This document shows positions 32,878 through 43,623 of a stretch of DNA of 56,634 nucleotides, one piece after another. The notes under the pieces were generated by a model. It did no database searches, was not told the DNA's origin, and saw only the letters and a program-made list of their open reading frames with translations. Source of the DNA: Chara braunii (lineage: Eukaryota; Streptophyta; Charophyceae; Charales; Characeae); contig BFEA01000097.1 of the NCBI GenBank assembly GCA_003427395.1, positions 1,038,640-1,095,273 on the forward strand. The letters are read 5' to 3'. The first letter of the stretch is position 1, and every line of letters starts with the position of its first letter. Both the position numbers and the translations under genes were made by a program.

Positions 32878-33310
32878 CCCCCTATCACGAGCTAGTTGTG
32901 GTGCCGTGGCCAGCTCTTGCGCCGTGGTGGCCTTACATGTTGTGTTTGCCACTGTTTGGACTCTGGATTGCGAGCGAGATGTGGTTGACCAAAACCCTGG
33001 GTCCTCCTACCAGCCTCACAGCGGCGAAGAACTCCATCGAAGGAGCCGAATAAGGGTCTCTGCATTGGATTCCAATCTCTCAGAACCTCGTAGGCGGGCG
33101 ACGCGCCATGTGGCAGATCAGCGAGGCCCCCGTTATTTTCCAGGCCTCTTCCCGCTGGGAAAACTGGCGCCGGTCTCGTACCTGGAGCCCCTTCGGCAAT
33201 CGGACCTTTCCCCTTGTTTAAACAAAGCTCCATGTTTGTTGTTCCTCTCTTCTGATCAACTTTTGGATCAACCTCCCAATTTTAACCTCTTCCTATCCTT
33301 AGCTTGGAAC

Positions 33311-33447
33311 TCTAGCACCGAAAAACTCAGTTCCGACCTGGGACTCCAACCCCCATCTTCCTAAAATCCTTGGCACACCCCCTAATTTGCATTTTCGGGC
33401 CTACTCCCACTCCGATCAGGAAGTTGCACAGGGCGTGAGGTTTTAGG
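33311..33447 (+). repeat. Fragment of gypsy LTR 3' end
   Basis: TTCCGACCTGGGACTCCAAC, AAATCCTTGGCACACCCCC and GGGCGTGAGGTTTTAGGCATCA match 32750-32877 of the 3' LTR in order, with substitutions. Only the last 140 bases of an LTR are represented. Confidence 0.75.
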
Positions 33448-33791
33448 CATCAAAGCGTGACTATGTGAGACACTAGTATTTCAAGGGTTGAGAATGATTT
33501 TGAAAACAAACAATGAAAGTGGAGCATCCGGCCATCGGACTAAATGATGCAAGGGCAGATGTCTCAGGCCTGAATTTTATGTGCAATAGGACAATTTTGG
33601 TGTTTTTGTATTGCGATGGCTAGTTGGTAAGGATGCAAGGGTTAGAGCATTGGTGGTTCGACAATCTTGATCTTCAACCTTTCCTGGGGAAGTAAATTTG
33701 GTGTTAGGTTGACGCCCCACATATGTCCCTGGTTTCCTGCCTAGCACAGTGCAGATGATAGCTCGGGATATCCTGTCCTGGATAGAGGGTT

Positions 33792-34170
33792 GTGGGGTGG
33801 CCATTCCATTGCGAGGAGTATGGGGTTGAAGGCGAATTGCTCCAAGAGTGTACTTGTGGACTGGTGTTGACACCAGGATGAATGTAGTCTTGTAAGAGCA
33901 GATAGGGGAAGTCCTACTCTGATGTATGGAAGCCAATGGGGGATGGTGATACCTGAGGTGGCAGCGTAGAGTCGAGTGCAAGTGGAAAGGGGCCGGCCAT
34001 TCCATTTGATAGGGGGAATGTAAGGTTGGAAGGTGAATCACTCTGAGCGCGTCACTGCAGAGGGGGTGTCTAGCCTTGCAAGAGCAGATTGGGGATGTCC
34101 TACTCTGATGCAAGAAGATCACTAGGGAAGGGGTGATACCCGGGGTGGCAGGGTAGAGTCAAGGGTCGGG
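33792..34170. repeat. Degenerate tandem repeat, two units of about 195 bp
   Basis: GGCCATTCCATT, CAAGAGCAGAT, GTCCTACTCTGATG and GGTGGCAG..TAGAGTC occur in the same order starting at 33799 and 33993. The long minus-strand frame here follows from the repeat. Confidence 0.75.
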
Positions 34171-36062
34171 GTTGGATGAGTGGGTTAGAAAATAAGGGTC
34201 TATTCTAGGATGGGAATTGTTATCTACTGATACAAGGGTACTGGGGTGTACCTGGGTAGCTCGAGGGTTGTCATAGGTTAGATCTTAGGGAGCTAAGACA
34301 GAATGCTTAGACATATAGAGGGACCGGGTACTTTGTGTCAACCAATGGGACCTGTAGAGAGAATGTTTAAGATTGGTGCCAGACGTACTTACGAGACAGG
34401 GCTCGTTCAGATATGCTTCAACCAGGTCTAAGTGGGGTTCCTACTTAGTGCTGGTGTGATGTACCATCTTGGTTGGGCACACAGATTTTTGTGAGCATCT
34501 TTTTGACAACAAAATTTAGTAGGGGTTGTATACTATCTTTTCGTTTTCTCATTCAAGGAATTTTGCATGGGTGTTCTCGGAGTTAGCTTGTTTTAACTTT
34601 GGATGTTGTATCGACAAGACTCTGTGCAAGATTCAAGCGCATTAGTGAGTGTCTAAACTTCCATTGAAATTCTGAATTTGAATTTGTTTTCGGAATTAGA
34701 TGTCAGATTGGTTTTTCGCAGACGAGTAGCACGACTGTTTTTCGTCTTTTTGCCTTTTTGCAATCTTGTGCGTGCGCCATCTCTGCTTGTGCTTTTCGCA
34801 CCACCGCCTTCTTTTTCTTCCTCCAAATTTCACTCCGGCAAATGGAATTTTCTTCTTCTTCCTTTCTCACACCTCTTTCTTCTTTCTTGATTTTGCTGGT
34901 CTTGGTTTCTTCGGTCCCCAATCTTTCTTGACTACTTTTCTTGCTTTCCTCTGCTTATCCTGGATATCTTAGCGAGCCAGGATGGCTGTAGAGATCGAAT
35001 TACTGTGTGGAGAGTGGACGAGTCCCCCACATTCTTGTGCGACCTTTCACGATCCCTCCCTCTGCATCACCATGTACTCCCTCCACATCCTTCTCTCCTC
35101 TCTCTTGCATGCATCAACGCTCCCGCATCTATATAACTATAAATCTCGCAAGGCTGATAATCTCTCTTTTGCCTGGTAAGCCAGCTCAGACGGAGTGGCT
35201 AGCATGTCGGTGCTTAGCGGTTCAGAGAGTCTCAACGAGTCTCGACAGGTCGATTTCGACCATGCGAGATCGACACATGGCTGCGATGGTGTGCAGGACC
35301 TGAGCGGATCTGCTCAGTGTCTGGATTGGTGGGGTGACAATCGCTAAGATGACCGGCAAGTGTGCGGTGACGGATTGTCGGCACTTGCGCGTATGCTGGT
35401 TGATCGGTGGTTGTTGGGAGGAGTGCCATGTGTATGAGAGTGGGGTAATCTACTTCACCTTGAACTTGCATGCATTCTGAGTGAATGTTGATGGCAAGAA
35501 AACCTATTTTATTTCTTTGGCTTCAGTTCCTCTGGTTCGGAGGATCTTCCCTCCCCTAATGTGTATTATTGGTTGATGGATGAATGGATTGATGGGAATG
35601 TTTCTCTCTATCTCGCTGTTCTCGTGCATGAAGGCCGCACGCAGTTGTTCTACGCATGTGATGTATCATTGTTTCTTTCCGTTTAATACACATTGATGAT
35701 TGTTTCTTTCCCTTTAATAAACATTGGTGATTTCACTTCGTATCGATCCGTGGTGAATGTTAATCTTGTGTTTGATTGAGAAGTATGGAGATGACCTGAT
35801 TGTTTTAGTTAATGCTCTCCCTGAGGAATGTGATCTCTGTGACCGAATAAGCTGAGTTAGAATCGTGTTTGATCACGGAGTGTCTTCTTCTTTTTAAACC
35901 TCGTCCTTGCAAGGTAATGGTGCTCACTTATTCTTTTTGTACAGATAGGGCGGTCTGAATCTGCTCCATATCCTTACGCCACCAGCGAGCGCACAACGGA
36001 CTTTTCATATAACGCGGAAAGGACACATGTATGTGAATGGGAAGCGTGCAAGGCTGCGGCTT

Positions 36063-36195
36063 GGATTTGTGATTATAGACACAGTGTCTATAATCACAAA
36101 TCCTAAGTCAACAAAGGCCCAAGGAGCCCCTATCTTTTCCTTGACGATCCGCTATGTTCTGCCTTTGTCAACTTAGGATTTGTGATTATAGAGAC
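36063..36195. repeat. Perfect hairpin plus second interleaved inverted repeat
   Basis: GGATTTGTGATTATAGACAC (36063-36082), one A, and its exact complement (36084-36103) form a 41-base palindrome. The right arm plus CTAAGTCAACAAAGGC (36084-36118) also pairs with 36161-36195 across a 42-base spacer with about three mismatches. So one strand segment can pair with either of two partners. Confidence 0.92.
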
Positions 36196-36416
36196 TGTTT
36201 TTGCCCCTTGCTCGATCTTGTTACCATATAACAAACTCACAGTTATTCCTTGGGCCGCGTAGTGAACATCTATGGGAAAGAGTGTTTGAATACGTGCCCC
36301 ACAGAGAAGCAAAAGAAGCGAAAAGGACCTCATGGCTGCAGCTGTCCTATTCCGACTCTGAACTCTGCAAGGCATGCAGGCAAGCTATTGTCTGAGATCA
36401 GGACTCTGCATACATG

Positions 36417-36612
36417 TACTGATTCTTGCGAAATTGAAATAGCCGTACTGATTCTTGAGAAATCGAAACAGCCGTACTGATTCTTGAGAACTTGAAATAG
36501 CCGAACTGAATCTTGAGAACCTGAAATAGACGTACTGGTTCTTGAGAACCTGAAATAGCCGTAATGATTCTTGAGAAATGGAAATAGCTGTACTGATTCT
36601 TGAGAACTTAAT
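36417..36612. repeat. 29-bp tandem repeat, about 6.7 copies
   Basis: Units starting TACTGATTCTTGAGAA and ending AATAGCCG begin at 36417, 36446, 36475, 36504, 36533, 36562 and 36591, with a few substitutions each. Confidence 0.95.
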
Positions 36613-36894
36613 GTTAAAATTTACAGGATTTGTTTGCATTTTCTATTCATCTCCATTCTGCACCGAGGTCTATCTCCATTCCGCACCGAGGTCTTATCTC
36701 CTCCCCCCTCCATGTTGCCATAGCCCAGCCTACACATGGAACTGGTACAGAATATTCCAGTTCCAACCTGGACCGCCCTAAAGTCCTAGGCACACCCCGA
36801 TTTTCTGCCCTTTCATGGGGCTTCCACACTAGTACCATATTCGTAAGGTTTCAAAGGAAAGCAGCACCGGGTGTGAGGTTGTGCGTCACACTGG

Positions 36895-38899
36895 TGCCTG
36901 CAACTGCTGTCTGGTGAGGTCACCCTGCAAAAGATGGTAGATGGGTGATTATCCTGAGCGGTAGACACTGAGTTAGGACTGAGGGAGTGCGGGTGCACCC
37001 GACAGCTTTGACAAGAGGAGGGTGGGTGGGTTCTTGTGAGGGGTAAGAATGCCAGAAAAAATAACAAAGTGGCGAGGTTGCAACCCGACAGAAAAAGGAC
37101 AGCAACAAAGATTAGCCACAAAGAGCAATAAATGAAGACATCTGAACATCAACGGTTATTGCAGCACACATGAACATCCAAAAATATTTCAATCTTGAGT
37201 GGCTTGCCCTAGTGGCTTGCCCTTCGCCCTGATGAAAACGGGATTCAGTTGATGATGCGTAAATCCTCAATGGGGCACTGGGCCTGCTCCTGGCGCGTGA
37301 TGCTTCCCACGAGTAGAATGGATCTGTTGTTGGGATGAAAAAAGTTCCCTGGATGTATATGAGTCATATGACAGTTATGACCACTTTTCCAACCCAGCCT
37401 GGTTGCATCTCACCACATTTACATCCACAAAGAAGTTGAAAACGTCCTAGTGTGAGAAACTCTCGAGTCTACATGATTGTCCATCTGAAATTCTTTATCG
37501 AAGCAGCGTAATGGCCCCAGTAAAATTCCTGCAATCTGTTATAAGGGGAGACGTTGGGCCCGGTTTCCAGCACATGATGCTCCCCACGCATAGATTGGAG
37601 CATGTTCCCTTAAACAACCACTACCTTTCAAGCTGGACGGCGAAGTTGTATACATAGCTTATGCCACATTCTTTGGAGGTCGGCGGAGGCTGAGCACCAC
37701 CGGACCAAAATGCCTGGTGGCACCAGCCAAAAAAAACAAAAAAGGTCGCATGGGCGCTTCAGCAGGAGCTTGGCGTGCGGTTGTGCTCTGCCTCGGCAAA
37801 AAGAGCCCGGACGCAGTGGTGGTTAACAAAAAAAAAAGAAAAAAAAGAGGATGTCCTTAGTCTTTTCTGATCATTATTATTGAATTCTGTTATGACAGTT
37901 ATGAAGATATATCCACAGGTGACCAGCCCCAGGCATTTCCTGATCATTAGTATTGATATTCCTTGTAGATGGTATGTCATGTTATGACAGTTATTGAGTT
38001 CGTGTCTCTTGAGAATATCATGTAACTTGAGGGTCTCAAACCTGGCATCATAATCGAACCATGGATGCCAGCTGAAATCTTACTAGAACTCAACTACAGA
38101 ATTCTTTATTGGGTATGCCCCAATCGGCTACCTACTAGGACATGAGCAGGCCTTTCATGGAGATGGCGGGACATCATATGGCAAAAGACAGTGTCCGAGT
38201 CCAACTGGCCATGGGATTGGAGGGCAATACAGTGACTGGCCAGCAGCTCAAGCCTGGGCCTTGACTGATAACATGTTTCGTCTGGGTGAAGGACAGTACT
38301 TTGGAAGTTTGGATGCTTTAGTGGCAGCGCTGCCTCCTTGCCATGGAGGGATAGTGGAGGGCGGGGCGCTAACTGAACAGATCAGACAGCAGATTCAGAC
38401 GGAGTTGACTTGTAGATGGTAGGTCCTGAAGAGAAGTTCGACCTGCTGAACACACGCACAGATATTCGTTTGGAAATCACAACTTTCTGTAAGGACTGGC
38501 TGGGAGGGGAGCGAGGGGGGTGGATAGTGAGAGTAGAGAGGAAAGCGGCCTGAGGCACAGCAGCAGGGGGCTGGGAGCCTGCATGACTACTGCCTCAGCT
38601 TTGATGACTGGACGGTGATAGAGCCTTCCTTCCCCCCGAGACCCCTGTTGGATTTCCCAGACATCTTCCCTCCCCGCCCCCTATCACTGTCAGAAATTCT
38701 GCTGTAAAAGTCGACCACATATGACCTGCCGGGGCACTCCAAGGTGTAGCGCTGCCCCGCTGGTGGCCCCCAGTTCGAGCAGCTGTGAAGCCTGGAGGCG
38801 GCGAGCAAGCTTCGGCTTTGACAGATTGGGTAGTCTCGGGTTCCTTCAGGTATTTTGGTACAGTCAGCCGAAGCCGGGTAAGGGCCCCGGTAACACATG
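36895..38899. other. No gene seen
   Basis: Short frames only. Two diverged copies of the A-tailed dispersed repeat described at 38900 lie at about 37276-37330 and 37551-37608. The 120-codon minus-strand frame ending at 38587 has no recognisable motif. Confidence 0.5.
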
Positions 38900-39130
38900 A
38901 TTCTCATATGGGATGCTGGGCCCGGTTCTCCGCACATGTTGCTCCCCACAAATAGATTGGAGCTTGATTTCCAAAAAAAAGAAACGAAAAAAAAAGAAAA
39001 AGAGCAGGCCTTTCATTCTCATATGGGATGCTGGGCCCGGTTCCCAGCACATGTTGCTGCCCACAAATAGATTGGAGCTTGACTTTCAAAAAAAAAAAAA
39101 AGAAAGGAAAAGAAAAAAGAGCAGGCCTTT
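38900..39130 (+). repeat. A-tailed short dispersed repeat, tandem pair
   Basis: Two units of about 115 bp (38900-39014, 39015-39130) each contain ATGGGATGCTGGGCCCGGTT, CAGCACATGTTGCT (or CCGCACATG), CCACAAATAGATTGGAGCTT and then a long A-rich tract ending AGAGCAGGCCTTTC. Single diverged copies occur at 37276 and 37551 and an inverted one with a T-tract at 40589-40677. The A-tail suggests a SINE-like or other retroposed sequence. Confidence 0.75.
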
Positions 39131-39960
39131 CCAACCTCATAATTGGCACCACACCTGGTGATGCGGGCCATTCTCCCAGATCTGGCTACCAGGTCTCATG
39201 CTCCTGCACAGCTACGGGTTACAGGGTGGCACAACTCACCCCAGCAAGGTGTTCTGGCCTCAGCCAACTTTAGGCCATTGAAAGCGATGGCAGTGGGTTT
39301 TGAGGGCAGCACCTACTCCATGCGGCTCAGGCATGGAACCAACGGAGCAAAGCCCTTAGACGTTCGTTCCATTCTTACACCAAAATGACTGACCATGGTA
39401 TCACAGAGATGCTGAATGTGTGTCACACTTTAAGCCGATCCACTCACTATTCGGACCTTGCCCCTGGGCAGCCAGATACAAACTGGAAACTCAAGCTGGT
39501 AGTTCAGCTCAAAAGTAAATTTTTCATTTTTTTCATTTTTTTCTACATTATCTGGGGAGCCTCTTGGACATGAGAGAAAGAGTGATCAGACATCGCTGCA
39601 AAAAATTGAATTGAAGCAGGACTGTGAAAGACTATGAGGTAACCACACAATTCTCTTTCCGAAGTTTGCAGGCATTTTCTTCTTTTTTCAGAAGACTTAA
39701 AACCCCAGTACCCCTCACAGGCTAAATGTTTCAACGCGGTCCTCCAGATGCTGTGATCTTCGGGGCTCGGCCCACTGATCAGAAATGGCTGCTGGTGCCA
39801 GGCAAAAAAAATTGAAAAGGTTGCCTGTGCCAGTGCAATTTTTTTCGGTAATTCGCTTTGGGAGAAAGAGATCCGGAAGTAGTGGTGCGTTGATATGAGG
39901 TGAAGTTGGTGAACTTACACTTAGAATACTTTTCTGGTTCTTTTTCCCTCAAAGTTGAAA
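39131..39960. other. No gene seen
   Basis: Sequence of ordinary composition with frames under 85 codons on both strands. The stretch near 39290-39480 (LRHGTNGAKPLDVRSILTPK) reads reasonably but ends quickly and matches nothing I recognise. Confidence 0.45.
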
Positions 39961-39965
39961 GGAGA

Positions 39966-40023
39966 GTCCTTTGGGACATCCGTTATGCGCAAGGATGACA
40001 CACATAAATCGCAAAATGGTCCC
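39966..40023 (+). pseudogene. U6: U6 snRNA pseudogene with internal deletion
   Basis: GTCCTTTGGGACATCCG (5' stem) joins directly to TGCGCAAGGATGACACACAT, AAATCGCAAAATGGTCC, the 3' half of U6. About 45 bases in the middle, including the ACAGAG box region, are missing. CCCCC and an A-run (40021-40034) follow. GGAGAG occurs both before (39961-39966) and after (40041-40046), a possible short target duplication. Confidence 0.8.
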
Positions 40024-40299
40024 CCCAAAAAAAACAATAGCGGAGAGGAAACGATGATCTACTTCACTCAATTGCGTATCAAGGCGAGATTGACCTTCTC
40101 AAAATTCAACGAAAGGGCAACATACTTCACCCCTATTGCCTATCAGAGGATTTGTTTTGCAAGGTGGAGAACACTCACAGCCGCCCAGAAGGAGAAATCA
40201 ACCTGTTGGCACTGCAGGACATGGAATTTTTGAATCATGTTGCTAAGACGGCTAGCATTTTTGGCTAGCAGTTTTTTTTGTTAACAGAAGGATATCCTG

Positions 40300-40300
<1 letters not shown>

Positions 40301-40331
<31 letters not shown>
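40301..40331. repeat. (AAAT)n microsatellite
   Basis: Seven AAAT units after TCCTGT. Confidence 0.95.
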
Positions 40332-40588
40332 GATAGCCTGTAATGCCGCCAGTGGGGCCTGGATCTCATGTGTACTCCGGGACAGAGCTTCTTTGAATGG
40401 TCTGAAGGGGAAACCATGCTCAGACTTTTCTTGATGACCTGCCCTTTAACTACCAAATAGTTATCCTCTTTTGTGCCCTTTTCCTTTATGTGTAGCTCCC
40501 AAGTGTATGGCGAGTCTGTTCAGCAATGCCCCTAGGTTACAAAATTAAAACCATAATTCTATCCTCACCCTAGGTGGCTGGCCAACTC

Positions 40589-40677
40589 CTTTTTTCTCTC
40601 TTTTTTTTTTCCCCAGACGAGGGCTCCAATCTGTTCGTTGGGAGCAGCACATGCTGGAAAATGGGCCCAGCATCCCT
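40589..40677 (-). repeat. Inverted copy of A-tailed dispersed repeat
   Basis: Plus-strand view: T-tract, GGGCTCCAATCTGTTCGTTG, GGAGCAGCACATGCTGG, ATGGGCCCAGCATCCC, the complement of the repeat at 38900. Confidence 0.75.
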
Positions 40678-40895
40678 TTTCATGACAAGGACTCCTGTGC
40701 ATGATGAGAACTTAGCAGATGATCTGGCCAAACCTAGACTATTTAGCTGTAAACACACAAAGCAGGAGTATCTTATTGATTGAATGTGGGCACCGTTACG
40801 GTAAGAATTGTAAGGAGACATTTGCAGAAAGTCCTCATAGGAAATGTGGCTACTTATGGGCTGAGCCTCCATCTCAAAATACCATGCAAGGGTTC

Positions 40896-41427
40896 ATCAT
40901 TTCTTCTTTTTTTCCCTCTTCTTTTCCTATCTTTTCTCTCTTTTTCTTTTTCTCTCCTTCTCCCCTCTCTTTTCTCTCCTTCTCTCTTTTTCTTCCTCCT
41001 TTTTGTCCTCTCCCTTCTCTTCCATCCCTTTCCCCCTTTTTTTTCTCCTTTCACCCCACTCCCCTCCCTTTCCTCTTCTTCCCCCTTTTCCCTCTTCCCC
41101 CTCCTCTCCCCACTTCCTTTCCTTCCACCATTTCCTCTTTTCTTCCCTCCTTTCTCCTTTTTCCCTCCTCCCTCCTTCTTCTCCTCCTTTTCACACCTTC
41201 ACACCATCTCCTCCTCTTCTTTTCTCGTTCTTCCCTCCTTTTCTTTTCCCCCTTTTCCTTCCCCCCTTCTCCTTTTTTCTTCCTTCCTTCCCCCCTCTTC
41301 CTCCTCACCTTTTTCACATTTCTCACCTCCCCTCTTCTTTCTTTTCTTCTCATTAAGTTTTCTTTTCTTTCCTCCTTTCTCCTTTCTCCCTCTCTCTTCT
41401 CCTTTCTTCCCTCTCCGTTTCACCCTC
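40896..41427. repeat. Polypyrimidine (TC-rich) tract, about 530 bases
   Basis: Almost uninterrupted C and T on the plus strand, ending at CACCCTCAAG. It is not a regular microsatellite. Long Ser/Phe/Leu/Pro frames (plus) and Lys/Arg/Glu/Gly frames (minus) are composition artefacts. Such mirror-like homopurine-homopyrimidine DNA can form triplexes. Confidence 0.95.
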
Positions 41428-42540
41428 AAGCTCAGCTTAGCTCCAATTGCATTATTATGGTCAAACTGCGCTGGTAAACTATTCTAAATTACAGACTATT
41501 CTGTTATCAGTGAGCACGTGTAATCAACTGTGGCCCCTACCCCACGAGGTCACGTGCCCTTGGTACGAAAACCCGATTGAGAGGGCAAGTACAACGTCTG
41601 ATGTCTTTTCGAGGATTGTCGGGTGCATGCAGGGTTGGTTGCGGGATTTGCACAAAGGAACTGCGTATTTTAATTTTGTCCCCGTAAGTAGGAAATGCAA
41701 TGATTCAACTCCCAGTCAGCATGCAATCACACACCACGCGCAGTAGAACATTCATGTGAGAAGTCACACTGACACCGAGAGATGAAAACCAAAGTCTCTC
41801 ACTGAAATCCACACCGAATTGTTGTATCATACAAAGAAATCGTTTGTATCCTCCAGCGGCACCTGCCGCACACCAACCAAGTACGAATCAGGTATGTAAC
41901 TGCTCTCCCTCTCTCTCATGTCTTGTATCGCTCAACCTCCCTGTCACGCTCATGCTCTCCCTCTCCCTCTCTCTTCTCCTTCCTTCCTTCTCCTTTTCAC
42001 CTCCTAAGCTCAGTTTAGCTCCAATTGCATTATTATGGTCAAACTGTGCTGGCAAACTCTTCCAAATTACAGACTATTCTGTTATCAGTGAGCACGTGAA
42101 ATCAACTGTGGCCCCTACCCCACGAGGTCACATGCCCTTGGTACGAAAACCCGATTGAGAGGGCAAGTACGACGTCTGATGTCTTTTCAAGGATTGTCAG
42201 GTGCATGCAGGGTTGGTCGTGGGATTTGCACAATGGAACTGCTTATTTTAATTTTGTCCCCGTAAGTAGGGAATTCAATGATTCAACTCCCAATCAGCAT
42301 GCAATCACACACCACGCACAGTAGAACATTCATGTGTGAAGTCACACTGGACACCGAGAGATGAAAACCGAAGTCTCTCACTGAAATCCACACCGAATTG
42401 TTGTATCATACAAAAAAATTGTTTGTATCCTCCAGCGGCACCTGCCGCACACCAACCAAGTACGAATCAGGTATGTAACTGCTCTCCCTCTCTCTCATAT
42501 CTTGTATCTGAACCTCCCTGTCACGCTCATGCTCTCCCTC
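41385..42540. repeat. Tandem duplication, two units of about 578 bp
   Basis: 41385-41962 and 41963-42540 match nearly base for base, for example AGCTCAG.TTAGCTCCAATT at 41429 and 42007, and TCCTCCAGCGGCACCTGCCG at 41849 and 42427. Differences are a few substitutions and small indels, so the duplication is recent or homogenised. Each unit includes CAGGTATGTAAC, a donor-like sequence, but no coding motif. Confidence 0.93.
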
Positions 42541-43279
42541 TCCCTCATGGATCCACCCTGAATACAGCTGCGATATACTCCTCCGGACCTCTGCGGCTTT
42601 GGCCGTCTTCTTCCTCCTCCCTAGCTATGGTAACCAGACGTCTCCTTCCTCCCTGGAAACTTGCTCCTCTGCTAACGCCCCCACCCATCCACGTTGCACT
42701 GTCGCACAAGCAACCCGCAGGGCTTCTGCGATTTGCACACGAATAGTCGATCCCATTGGCTGGTGCTGCTGAGCTTTTATATTTGCTGATCCGCCTTCCA
42801 GACATCTTGTGTTGATTATGGATCGGCCCTCTTGCCTTTGTTCCCTGCTTCTGGAAGCTCACAGACTTTCTTGGGTTGGCTGCTTGTGTGAATCGACTCA
42901 CACCTGGCCTAACGGCTCTGGTGATCGTGGCTGTAGTTGTGGTGCCTCCTAAAGATTCTTCAACCCATAACTGTTATCTACCAGGGACTTCCTATCACAA
43001 TCTACTTAACTAGCTCGCCTAGGCCTCTGCAATCATGTTACAAACGAAAACTACTCGTGCACATTGTACAAGTGGCTGGAACCACTAATAGAACACGGAA
43101 TGGGATTGGGGTCTAGGACCTGGGACTCGGGTATGGGACTTGGGACTCAGGACTGGGACCTGGGACCCAGGACTGAGAACTGGGACTAGGACCTGGGACT
43201 CGGGCCTCTGGTACAAATCCTTTCACTCCCGCCGGCCTAATTTCAAAGGCCCTCTGAGAAAGATCCAATCTTTACCTGT
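42541..43279. other. No gene seen; 20-bp minisatellite
   Basis: At about 43108-43205, (AGG/GGG)ACCTGGGACTCGGG-type units of about 20 bases repeat some five times. The remainder lacks motifs. Confidence 0.6.
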
Positions 43280-43539
43280 CTAGGATGTTAACTCCCTTCT
43301 TGGCACGCTCATGGTAAGACACAATATGAGGGCAGTCTCCATCAATTCGTCCCTAGTGTACCAGCGGTCATCCTCTGGTTCCTGGTACGCGAACCTTACC
43401 TTGTACTGCCGCTTTGGTGTACCACTTCTTCCTGTTCTGTAGACATCTTTCTCTAGGATACGATCAATGTCATATCTTCCATCCATATCAGGAGGGATCA
43501 TCAATCTGCGTGAAGGGAATTGGTCATTAGTGATGTAAG

Positions 43540-43623
43540 GCGGCGATTTGGATGCGTGAAACACCGGATATGTATGTAAGTGCGGCGATTTGGATGCGTG
43601 AAACACCGGATATGTATGTAAGT
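43540..43623 (-). repeat. 42-bp in-frame tandem duplication in integrase
   Basis: 43540-43581 and 43582-43623 are identical and duplicate 14 residues (SPHLHTYPVFHASK) at the start of the integrase C-terminal region. The frame is kept. Confidence 0.95.

Larger units (their letters stand above)
34455..36890 (+). repeat. Diverged solo LTR related to the large gypsy element
   Basis: Starts TGTGATG and ends GTGTGAGGTTGTGCGTCACA, almost the same terminus as the 3' LTR at 32877. CTGG flanks both sides (34451-34454 and 36891-36894), a 4-bp target duplication. GTGGAGAGTGGACGAGTCCCCCAC (split here as GTGGAGAGTGG and TCCCCCAC, 35010-35030) and TATAAATCTCGCAAG (35138) match LTR positions near 31236 and 31358 at the same distance from the start. 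It also contains palindromes (36063-36195) and tandem repeats (36417-36612). No internal element sequence is attached. Confidence 0.65.

Noticed and set aside
34678-34972. Phe/Leu-rich short frames as a membrane protein
   Set aside because: They lie in the T-rich U3 part of the solo LTR and are open by composition only.
36417-36612. CRISPR-like array of 29-bp repeats
   Set aside because: Units are head to tail with no spacers; it is a minisatellite.
40719-41487. Plus-strand 252-codon Ser/Phe/Pro-rich frame
   Set aside because: It is the pyrimidine tract read in frame; the equally long minus frame is Lys/Arg/Glu. No membrane-protein pattern beyond composition.
41844-42746. Possible exon beginning MYPPAAPAAHQPSTN repeated in both 578-bp units
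   Set aside because: Short, followed by stops, no domain; its duplication is explained by the tandem repeat.
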